Assembly (NCBI GenBank): GCA_027004335.1
Contig: JALTID010000008.1
Coordinates: forward strand, 1 to 5,504
DNA: 5,504 bases
Source: JALTID01 sp027004335 [NCBI: bacterium]
Lineage (GTDB): Bacteria > JALSQH01
Direction: 5' to 3'
Below are positions 1 through 5,504 of the stretch, in pieces (within the stretch, counting starts at the first letter, position 1; each line of letters starts with the position of its first letter). The translations under genes were made by a program, and so were the position numbers. The notes below the pieces were generated by a model. That model was not told where the DNA came from. It was given only the letters and a program-made list of their open reading frames with translations, and did not search any database.

Positions 1-66
1 GGCTATAAATCACTGGAGTATTTTCTCTCGCCATATTTTTGGGTTCAAGGGGAGAGTAAGAACTTG

Positions 67-735
67 TTATTTCATCTTCCTATTGGAGCCAAAATCATAT
101 CCTATTGAGATCCCTATCTCTGGAAGTGACAGGATGTCGTCAGCGGATGTAAGAGTAAAAGAATAATTAACAGCAAACAAAAATCTGAAACCTTTAGATG
201 GTGCAAATCCCAGTCCTGTTCCGATGGTCAGAATGGGTAAACGAACAGAAGGCAAATATTTTTCTATCACAGTAAGTGCTTTTGGCTGCGGTGAAAAATA
301 GAAAAAACCGGGTTTAAGGTTTATCCAGCTAAGTATTTTATTTGCTCTCAATGTGAAGGACGCCGGGATGGTAGTCCAGGCTGCAAGAATTTTATCCTCT
401 TCGTAGTCCCAAATTATTTCACCTTCTATTCCAGCAGAGACAAGTAAGATCTTTGTTTTTAAAAATGTCAGCCTGGAATTCAAGAGCAAATAATATGGAG
501 GGAAGGTTTCCAAACTGAATTCAGAATCTGTTACAGGTTTGTAGGAGAAGTATAGCACAGGAATATAGTATTTAGAAGTGATTCCAACTGAATACTTTCC
601 TGTATTTGTAGGAGCGAAATCCATTAGTCCTTCGTCTGCAAAAGATATTGTACAGCGAAACGAAAAGTACACTGTTATGAAAACAATTAATAAAAACAGC
701 CTAGACGGTTTCTTGTTTTTTCTTTTGTTTATCAT
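67..735 (-). CDS. Exported hypothetical protein, probable small outer-membrane beta-barrel
   Basis: I do not recognise a named family. The 222-residue protein opens with a basic stretch (NKRKNKKPSR), then a hydrophobic core of about 15 residues, and a likely signal peptidase I site after SFA, just before DEGL. The rest has short runs alternating hydrophobic and polar residues, rich in Tyr, Phe and Gly, ending in GISIGYDFG. This pattern fits an 8-10 strand outer-membrane barrel, but the chain ends in a short basic tail (NRKMK) and not the usual terminal aromatic residue. I chose the ATG at 735-733; a GTG one codon upstream is equally open. No clear Shine-Dalgarno site precedes either. The gene is transcribed away from everything else in the window, so nothing nearby hints at its role. 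Export is fairly sure; the barrel is inferred from composition only. Confidence 0.72.
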   Translation of the reverse strand: MINKRKNKKPSRLFLLIVFITVYFSFRCTISFADEGLMDFAPTNTGKYSVGITSKYYIPVLYFSYKPVTDSEFSLETFPPYYLLLNSRLTFLKTKILLVSAGIEGEIIWDYEEDKILAAWTTIPASFTLRANKILSWINLKPGFFYFSPQPKALTVIEKYLPSVRLPILTIGTGLGFAPSKGFRFLFAVNYSFTLTSADDILSLPEIGISIGYDFGSNRKMK

Positions 736-908
736 CACATCATATTATTGTTTATTTTTTAGGTACATACCCATATCTCCTCTAAAGGTGTATGAACAAA
801 AGGGACATTTAAGCCAAAGTAACAAGATGGAAATTGAAAAATATTTTTTCTCATTATAAAAATTATAAACATGATTGTTTCTAAAGGCAAAGTAGTGTTG
901 TAGAAAAA

Positions 909-937
909 TTGAATATATGGGGGAAAAGTGCTATATT
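909..937 (+). promoter_or_regulatory. Predicted sigma70-type promoter upstream of the kinase remnant
   Basis: A -35 box TTGAAT (909-914) and a -10 box TATATT (932-937) are separated by exactly 17 bases. Transcription would begin near 943-945, only two to four bases before the ATG at 947, so the message would be almost leaderless. This agrees with the lack of any Shine-Dalgarno sequence before that ATG. The promoter looks intact although the gene behind it is destroyed. Prediction from sequence pattern only. Confidence 0.5.
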
Positions 938-946
938 TTCACCACC

Positions 947-1308
947 ATGCCGCTTATACTTGCCCTTGATCATGGTACATCGGGGATAAAAAATACCCTG
1001 ATGACTGAAAAGGGTGGTTTTTACACAATTTCCTCCTCCCTACCGCGTCTGATCTCTGGTGCCAGATTTTTGCAGATGTTTTTAATAGAAAAATTTTGAG
1101 GGTGAGAAACCCAAGGATGGCTAACGCAAGAGGGGCAGCATTCCTTGCCTTGGTTGGTCTTGGTTTTATGAAATTTGAGGAAGTCCCCGAGCTTGTGGGA
1201 ATTGAAAGAGAGTTTGTTCCAGCTCGAGAGCACCGTTCAGTGTACAATGAAGTTTTTGAACTTTTCCTGAAAGCATGGAAGTTCCCCCCTTGCTTTTTTT
1301 TAAAATAA
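947..1308 (+). pseudogene. FGGY-family carbohydrate kinase, remnant with large internal deletion and frameshift
   Basis: Intact FGGY kinases (xylulokinase/glycerol kinase relatives) phosphorylate sugars or polyols with ATP and are about 480-520 residues long. Here only the two ends remain. From 947 the second frame reads MPLILALDHGTSGIK, the N-terminal phosphate-binding motif (D-x-G-T-S). This frame runs out of homology near 1040 and stops at 1097-1099. From about 1045 the first frame reads ASDLWCQIFADV, then NPRMANARGAAFLALVGLG and IEREFVPAREHRSVYNEVF, the typical end of the FGGY C-terminal domain, with a stop at 1306-1308. About 120 codons survive, so roughly 1.1 kb is missing, including the glycine-rich loop normally just before SDLW and the catalytic Asp region. 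The two fragments are also out of frame. The sugar substrate cannot be told. Kinship is strong on motif grounds; function is certainly lost unless the deletion is an assembly error. Confidence 0.85.
1271..1301 (+). terminator. Possible rho-independent terminator in the kinase tail
   Basis: AAGCATGG (1271-1278) can pair with CCTTGCTT (1288-1295) with one T-T mismatch, leaving a nine-base loop. The 3' arm runs into a stretch of eight T (1294-1301). The stem is short and imperfect, so the call is tentative. It would end transcripts of the kinase remnant before the lipoprotein gene at 1325. Confidence 0.4.
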
Positions 1309-1317
1309 AATTATCAT
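1290..1317 (+). promoter_or_regulatory. Weak predicted promoter for the TPR lipoprotein-thiD unit
   Basis: TTGCTT (1290-1295) and TATCAT (1312-1317) are 16 bases apart and stand just before the ATG at 1325. The start point would fall at about 1323-1325, giving a leaderless message; only a poor, too-close AAAGAG precedes the ATG. The -35 box overlaps the 3' arm of the possible terminator. Both boxes deviate from consensus, and read-through from the promoter at 909-937 is an alternative. Confidence 0.3.
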
Positions 1318-1324
1318 AAAGAGT

Positions 1325-3148
1325 ATGAGGAAGAGAGTCTTTCTTTTCCTGGTTTTTTTTTCGTTTATGCTGGTGGGGGGATGTAGCAAAAATAACGGTA
1401 AAAAAGAAGACCCCTATAAAATTGTTGTCAAAACGGGTAAGAAACAGTTGTCCCAGGGGAATTTTAAAGATGCGGAGAAAACCTTTTTAAATGCTCTTTC
1501 CATAAATGATAAAAAACCAGATGCCCATTACGGCTTGATGCTGAGTTATGTTGGTGAAGTTGTAAACGAGTTAGGAGCGATAATAAAGTTAGCCACATCC
1601 CTTGCGCCTGAATTTTCTCCTCAGAATTTTCAACCTCAGGGGTTAGACCTGAAAAAAATTTTTGGGAAAGAGATTAATATTTTGACTACACTATTTGGGA
1701 ATATTAAAGAACAGGCGGATTTCCTTGAAAAGAATTTTGAATGGGTTAGTTTCAAAGTGGATCACTTCCCCCTTCATTTTAACACCAGTTTATTCCTGGG
1801 GGAAGAGGCTCAAAAAGAATTTGGAAACACCGATCAGCTTGATTTAGGTGGTGAATGGGGGCTTGTAGAGCTTTACTGGATTGATGGGATGGCAGATTTT
1901 CTCTTGGGTGTTATGGACTTAATAGGTGCCCATGATCTTAATGTTCAGGAGATCCCTTCTGATCTTGATATTACTCAGGGATTCGAGATCTCATTTATCA
2001 AGATACTCAGAGCTAATCCTAATCTTCTGGGTCCTGATCCTGATCCTGAACAGGCCAAAAGGCTTTTCAAAGTTGGTGATGAGTGGGGTGAGGCTTTTAT
2101 TCAATGGGCGGATGTTATAGATGAAGGCACGGTTGAGTTAAAACATGACCCTGATCAATCTGATAATGTAGTGCCCATACTTGATATAAATAAAAATGGG
2201 AAATATGATACTGGGGATGGAATAGGTCTTTACAAGTTACTTCCCATAGGGATTAATCCTGATATAGCTAACTTATTCGGCAAGATTTACTTTTCTGAGT
2301 CCATGGGAAGTGAGGTTAAATCTTCACTTTTTGATGACTGGAAAAATTTTCTTATAAATGTTGGTCATTCTCTTGAGGGTAAACTGGACCGGAGATTGAG
2401 TATTGAGAAGGATCTTAACCCGGTTTTACGGGATCTTAATGAATTCCCCATGGCAAACATTGTTGAGCTTGATTTCCACGCTCTGTTTGATGAAGATCAT
2501 CTTGAATATTTGCGAGATCTACTTCCCTATGTGTATTATGATGATAAGGTAAGACACGCCTATGTGTTTGTTGTAGAACATAATGATCCATATATGACGA
2601 AAGATGAGATAGTTTCTTATGCCAGAATGCAAACAGAATTTGCAGATAAAGTGACATATGCAACCCCCGGGACCAATCCTATCTGGCATGATGTCTTTTG
2701 TCTTGTAGATCAGTCCCATTTTGATGTGCAGTACAATGATAATTATAAGGATGTTCAAGGACTGGAAAAGATTCCCCCTGATTGTCTCATTGATGTGGAT
2801 CAGAAATATATCCATATAACCTATCCAGTGGATACCACTGTTCCAGATCATCCCAGCCTTACTTACATAGCGTTTAAAGATCCCACTTTCTCTGGGCTTG
2901 GCTGTATAAACATGGATAACTGGCCAAAACCCGAAAATTACTTTACAGGGATACCTGATCCATGGATACCTCCTGATATTAAAGGCAAAGGATGTTTGCC
3001 TCCCACACAATATACATTGAATACACTTTTCCAGTACTTTACTCTTTATTTTGAAGGTCAGGAAGTTGAAATTTTCGGATTTAATTTGAATACACTGTTT
3101 AACAACTACAAAAATGTGTTTAGTTTTACTCCTCAGGAGAAGAAATGA
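1325..3148 (+). CDS. Large lipoprotein with N-terminal TPR-like motif and a dockerin/EF-hand-type calcium loop
   Basis: I do not recognise a named family. This 607-residue protein begins with a lipoprotein signal (MRKRVF, hydrophobic core, VGGC with Cys20 as lipidation site). Residue +2 is Ser, so by the E. coli Lol rule it would go to the outer membrane. Residues ~35-76 look like one TPR helix pair (GNFKDAEKTFLNALSI, then DAHYGLMLSYV), usually a protein-protein contact module. The long remainder is acidic and Asp/Pro-rich. At 287-298 the sequence DINKNGKYDTGD matches the Asp/Asn-x-Asp-Gly calcium loop of dockerins and EF-hands, with D287, N289, N291, D295 and D298 as likely ligands. The C-terminal part has four Cys (459, 487, 527, 557) that could form disulfides outside the cytoplasm. 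The start is fixed by the signal peptide, though no good ribosome site precedes it. The stop overlaps the thiD start (ATGA), so the two genes share a transcript. A scaffold or binding role at the cell surface is inference. Confidence 0.85.
   Translation: MRKRVFLFLVFFSFMLVGGCSKNNGKKEDPYKIVVKTGKKQLSQGNFKDAEKTFLNALSINDKKPDAHYGLMLSYVGEVVNELGAIIKLATSLAPEFSPQNFQPQGLDLKKIFGKEINILTTLFGNIKEQADFLEKNFEWVSFKVDHFPLHFNTSLFLGEEAQKEFGNTDQLDLGGEWGLVELYWIDGMADFLLGVMDLIGAHDLNVQEIPSDLDITQGFEISFIKILRANPNLLGPDPDPEQAKRLFKVGDEWGEAFIQWADVIDEGTVELKHDPDQSDNVVPILDINKNGKYDTGDGIGLYKLLPIGINPDIANLFGKIYFSESMGSEVKSSLFDDWKNFLINVGHSLEGKLDRRLSIEKDLNPVLRDLNEFPMANIVELDFHALFDEDHLEYLRDLLPYVYYDDKVRHAYVFVVEHNDPYMTKDEIVSYARMQTEFADKVTYATPGTNPIWHDVFCLVDQSHFDVQYNDNYKDVQGLEKIPPDCLIDVDQKYIHITYPVDTTVPDHPSLTYIAFKDPTFSGLGCINMDNWPKPENYFTGIPDPWIPPDIKGKGCLPPTQYTLNTLFQYFTLYFEGQEVEIFGFNLNTLFNNYKNVFSFTPQEKK
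3135..3140 (+). promoter_or_regulatory. Ribosome binding site of thiD inside the lipoprotein gene
   Basis: AGGAGA lies within the last codons of the upstream lipoprotein gene, four bases before the thiD ATG at 3145. Together with the ATGA stop/start overlap this supports translational coupling and fixes the thiD start. Confidence 0.65.
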
Positions 3149-3906
3149 AGGTTTTACTTACAGTAGCAGGTTTCGATCCTACTGGAGGAGCAGGTGTAAC
3201 TGCTGATAGCCGTATTCTGGGTAAAAAAGGATTTCTTTCTGCATCAGTTGTCACTTCAATTATTTCTCAAACCACAACAGAAGTGGAGAAGATCTCTATC
3301 CTGCCCAAGGAGGTGGTAAGGGCTCAATTCACAGCGCTTTCTGAGGAATTTCAGGTAGATGGAATTAAAACAGGCGTACTTGCCAACAAAGATATTGCAA
3401 TGATTGTATGGGGAGAATTGAGGAAGGTAGAAGTTCCCATTGTGGTGGATCCTGTGCTTCGTGCCTCTTCGGGGGTTTCACTGTTTGAGGGTGATTACAG
3501 GACCGTTTATTTTGACTTTATTCTCTCCCTCGCAACCCTTGTTACTCCTAATATCCCTGAAGCTGAAGAATTGACTGGGATAAGTATTGAGAACGAAGAT
3601 GATATGGCAAAAGCTGCAGAGAGGATCATGGAAAGCGGAGTAAAAGCTGTCTTGATTAAGGGCGGACATTTTGAGGAGAAAAAAATTGATTTTTACATGG
3701 ATTCCCAAAAGAGCGAGTATCTTGAGATCAAAGAACCTGATTCATTTTCGATCCACGGAACAGGCTGTGTTCTGGCAGCTCTTGTTCTTTCACATCTTGT
3801 TGAGGGAGGTGATGTATACAGAGCGGTGATTTCGGGAAGGGAGGAGTTTCTGAATTTAAGGAGAAGAGTTTTAAGGCCTGGAAGAGGTGATTTTATAATT
3901 CCTTGA
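3145..3906 (+). CDS. thiD: Hydroxymethylpyrimidine/phosphomethylpyrimidine kinase (ThiD)
   Basis: A cytoplasmic ribokinase-fold enzyme that phosphorylates HMP to HMP-P and then to HMP-PP, the pyrimidine half of thiamine. The family signatures appear in order: AGFDPTGGAG (residues 8-17), the pyrimidine-side Gln in ISQTTT (Q42), IKTGVLAN (74-81), VVDPVLRASSG (100-110), TPNIPEAEELTG (134-145), VLIKGGH (169-175) and the anion-hole motif HGTGC (204-208). Cys208 occupies the place of the catalytic Cys described for Salmonella ThiD. The length of 253 is slightly short of the usual ~260-270 because the C-terminal tail is trimmed to GRGDFIIP. The start is the ATG of the ATGA overlap, preceded by AGGAGA. 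No fused ThiE domain and no thiC, thiE, thiG or TPP riboswitch lie in the window. The partner gene is an unrelated lipoprotein. A pyridoxal kinase of the same fold is an alternative, but the motif set favours ThiD. Confidence 0.92.
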   Translation: MKVLLTVAGFDPTGGAGVTADSRILGKKGFLSASVVTSIISQTTTEVEKISILPKEVVRAQFTALSEEFQVDGIKTGVLANKDIAMIVWGELRKVEVPIVVDPVLRASSGVSLFEGDYRTVYFDFILSLATLVTPNIPEAEELTGISIENEDDMAKAAERIMESGVKAVLIKGGHFEEKKIDFYMDSQKSEYLEIKEPDSFSIHGTGCVLAALVLSHLVEGGDVYRAVISGREEFLNLRRRVLRPGRGDFIIP

Positions 3907-3932
3907 CTTTTTTTGCCTGTTTGTGCTAAATT
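3903..3932 (+). promoter_or_regulatory. Predicted promoter overlapping the thiD stop codon
   Basis: TTGACT (3903-3908) is a near-consensus -35 box that contains the thiD TGA. TAAATT (3927-3932) is the -10 box, 18 bases downstream, with TG one base before it (3924-3925) as an extended -10 element. Transcription would start near 3939, leaving a leader of about 15 bases that just holds the ribosome binding site. The hydrolase gene can thus be expressed apart from the thiD unit. No terminator hairpin separates them, so read-through is also possible. Confidence 0.55.
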
Positions 3933-3941
3933 ACAAGACAA

Positions 3942-3949
3942 AGGAGGTG
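3942..3949 (+). promoter_or_regulatory. Strong ribosome binding site of the C45-type lipoprotein
   Basis: AGGAGGTG is a full match to the anti-Shine-Dalgarno sequence. Its GGAGG core ends six bases before the ATG at 3954. It fixes this start and contrasts with the starts at 947 and 1325, which lack such a site. Confidence 0.8.
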
Positions 3950-3953
3950 TAGT

Positions 3954-5504
3954 ATGAGAAAATTTCTGGCAATTTTCGTTGTTTTTTTGTGGCTTTTGGC
4001 TGGTGCCGGATGTAAAGAAAAAGAGGAAAAGACTCCGAGTGTAGTAGATTATTATTCTTCACATGTAGGTAAAGTTTTAAAAACCTATGGCAATGGTATC
4101 CTTGCTCAGATGGATACTTCTTATGGGTCCCTCTATGTACTTAGAGTAAAGGGAACTCATTATCAGATGGGCTATCAATATGGTTATCTTGCAGGAGATA
4201 AAATAGCTGGCATCTGGTGGAGCTTTGTAAATTATCTGGCTGGTGAACTTGATTTTCCTGTGGAAGAATTAGATCCATTATTTGGTCAGATACTTGACGG
4301 TGTCTGGGCGCAGTTAGCTTCGTATGTTCCTAAGGAATTCATGGATGAGATTAGAGGAATCCAGGATGGTGCAGATGCTGCAGGTTTTAAAAATGAATTT
4401 ACTATTAATGGAAACAAATACAGCAGTGATGTTTCTCTTTCTACCCTTGTTAAAAGGATTCTTGCTATAGGAAATATGTCTGATCTTAATGAATCAGATG
4501 ACCCTTTAGGGGATCTCCAATTAGTCATTTCCACAGGATTCACTAGTAAAGCTATGGATTATTATGGGATCACTCCCCCTTCGTCTCCTCCTTTTCAATT
4601 TTCTCAGGAGATGAAAGAGGTTATGAAGCAGCTTCAGGAAAAGCATATAAACTTTAAAGACCTTTTTGCTCACTGTAGTTTCTTTGCTGCGTGGGGAAAG
4701 AGAACTATAAATGGTCATATGATAGCAACAAGAAATCTTGATTGGGATGAAAATACAGGAATTGCTGATTTTAAGGTGCTTACAGTATGGATGCCTGCAG
4801 GGGAAATACCTCATGTTACAGTTGGGTATATAGGATTCATAGGAGCACTTGCCGGAATTAGTCAGGCTGGTTTGAGTGCTAGCGAAGTAGGATCAAGTAG
4901 TGTGATGGCAAGACTTAAGGGGGAACCGTGGACTTTAAAGTTCAGGGAGATTCTTGGAAAGGCCCAGGATCTTGATGATGCTTTGAAATATGTAACTAAC
5001 CAGGTTGATGATGGATTTAATAGACCTCCTACCATTGGTTATAACTGGCTTATCACTTATGGTGATCCTCTCCACAATGGGAAGAACGCTGAGGCTATGA
5101 ATGTGGAAACCAACGGTATTTTTGTCGGAGTTTATAGAAGAAAACCTGATTGTAGCGTTGATGCAAAATTGTATGAGTTTGATAAGGATGGCCGTATGGT
5201 AAAGGTAATTACTCATGAGCAAGATCCGTGGCTCGTAAATTACGAAAAGGACGCAGTTGAGATAATGTTAAAGAATAAAAACAATTCATCTAAGTATCCT
5301 CCATATCCCTACAGCTTAACAACAACTCCAGTTAGGGATATAATAGCTCTTCCAAAGCCCGTAGCTTATGAAAACGGTGAATATAAATTCTCGCCCAATG
5401 GATTATCTGAGAGACATGTAGGTGAGGAGCTTTCCTGCGCTGTTTATAGAGGTGATGAGATGATGATGCATGCCCTGAGGATGTGGCAGAGTGCATGTCA
5501 TGGG
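3954..5504 (+). CDS. C45-type Ntn-hydrolase lipoprotein (acyltransferase/amidohydrolase family), 3' end cut by window edge
   Basis: The reading frame is open for 517 codons to the last base, so the C-terminus is missing. A lipoprotein signal (MRKFLAIFVV, core, LLAGAGC) puts the lipidated residue at Cys20; residue +2 is Lys, favouring the outer membrane by the E. coli rule. Motifs of the C45 / 6-aminopenicillanic-acid acyltransferase-like and phospholipase-B-like Ntn hydrolases follow: VKGTHYQMGYQYGYLAG (65-81), IRGIQDGADAAG, HCSFFAAWGKRT with the presumed nucleophile Cys241, RNLDW (260-264), GFIGALAGISQAGLSASE (294-311) and NWLITYG (364-370), whose Asn may help the oxyanion hole. In this superfamily the precursor cuts itself before the nucleophile, so a chain 21-240 would keep the lipid and Cys241 would head the second chain. 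Families of this type hydrolyse or transfer amide-linked acyl groups, or cleave peptides or phospholipids; the substrate here is unknown. It lies just after thiD with its own promoter and ribosome site. Confidence 0.85.
   Translation, partial: MRKFLAIFVVFLWLLAGAGCKEKEEKTPSVVDYYSSHVGKVLKTYGNGILAQMDTSYGSLYVLRVKGTHYQMGYQYGYLAGDKIAGIWWSFVNYLAGELDFPVEELDPLFGQILDGVWAQLASYVPKEFMDEIRGIQDGADAAGFKNEFTINGNKYSSDVSLSTLVKRILAIGNMSDLNESDDPLGDLQLVISTGFTSKAMDYYGITPPSSPPFQFSQEMKEVMKQLQEKHINFKDLFAHCSFFAAWGKRTINGHMIATRNLDWDENTGIADFKVLTVWMPAGEIPHVTVGYIGFIGALAGISQAGLSASEVGSSSVMARLKGEPWTLKFREILGKAQDLDDALKYVTNQVDDGFNRPPTIGYNWLITYGDPLHNGKNAEAMNVETNGIFVGVYRRKPDCSVDAKLYEFDKDGRMVKVITHEQDPWLVNYEKDAVEIMLKNKNNSSKYPPYPYSLTTTPVRDIIALPKPVAYENGEYKFSPNGLSERHVGEELSCAVYRGDEMMMHALRMWQSACHG

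Noticed and set aside
1-34. Possible start of another minus-strand gene, reading MARENTPVIY off the left edge
   Set aside because: Only eleven codons are visible and there is no Shine-Dalgarno site before the ATG, so it cannot be told from chance.
578-859. Plus-strand frame of 93 codons running from the signal-peptide end of the minus-strand gene into the intergenic region
   Set aside because: More than half lies antisense to the exported barrel-like gene; no ribosome site before it, low-complexity hydrophobic product, no family signal.
736-946. Promoter for the minus-strand gene in the intergenic region
   Set aside because: AT-rich segments give several poor -10-like matches (for example TAATAT just before the start), but none has a credible -35 box at proper spacing.
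954-1247. Minus-strand frames opposite the kinase remnant
   Set aside because: The plus strand carries clear FGGY motifs in both parts; the minus frames are their shadows.
917-1308. Reading the kinase region as two small intact genes (917-1099 and 1096-1308)
   Set aside because: The two frames match opposite ends of the same kinase family in the right order, so one broken gene explains them better. The second frame would need a TTG start, and homology extends upstream of it.
2519-3010. Minus-strand frame of 163 codons inside the lipoprotein gene
   Set aside because: Fully antisense to a well-supported gene with signal peptide and coherent composition; the product has no recognisable motif.
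3478-3941. Minus-strand frames opposite thiD
   Set aside because: Antisense to a gene with a full set of ThiD motifs; no independent support.

Overview
The window is an AT-rich stretch of bacterial chromosome, most likely from a diderm (Gram-negative type) organism. The evidence for an outer membrane is one exported protein with a beta-barrel-like pattern and two lipoproteins with Cys20 lipoboxes. No ribosomal RNA, tRNA or taxon-specific marker is present, so the lineage cannot be named. I see no phage, transposon, CRISPR or toxin-antitoxin signal.

Layout from left to right. A minus-strand gene (67-735) encodes a small exported protein that looks like an outer-membrane beta-barrel. A 211-base intergenic stretch (736-946) follows, carrying a good promoter (909-937) that faces right. 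That promoter leads into a wrecked FGGY-family sugar kinase (947-1308). Its first ~32 codons and its last ~85 codons are both recognisable, but they lie in different frames and roughly two thirds to three quarters of the gene between them is gone. A probable terminator sits in its tail.

Next comes a two-gene plus-strand unit: a 607-residue lipoprotein with one N-terminal TPR-like motif and a dockerin/EF-hand-type calcium loop (1325-3148). It is joined by an ATGA overlap to thiD, the HMP/HMP-phosphate kinase of thiamine synthesis (3145-3906). A new promoter overlaps the thiD stop codon and, with a strong Shine-Dalgarno site, drives a second lipoprotein (3954 to the window edge). This is a C45-type Ntn hydrolase (acyltransferase/amidohydrolase fold family) with candidate nucleophile Cys241. 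It is still open at the right edge after 517 codons.

How the genes relate: the three exported proteins suggest an envelope-associated locus, but no shared pathway can be read from the sequence. thiD is the only metabolic gene and has no thiamine neighbours here. The most notable observations are the internally deleted kinase, the lipid-anchored Ntn hydrolase whose nucleophile lies about 220 residues inside the mature chain, the coupling of thiD to an unrelated lipoprotein, and two genes with promoter spacing that suggests leaderless or nearly leaderless transcripts.
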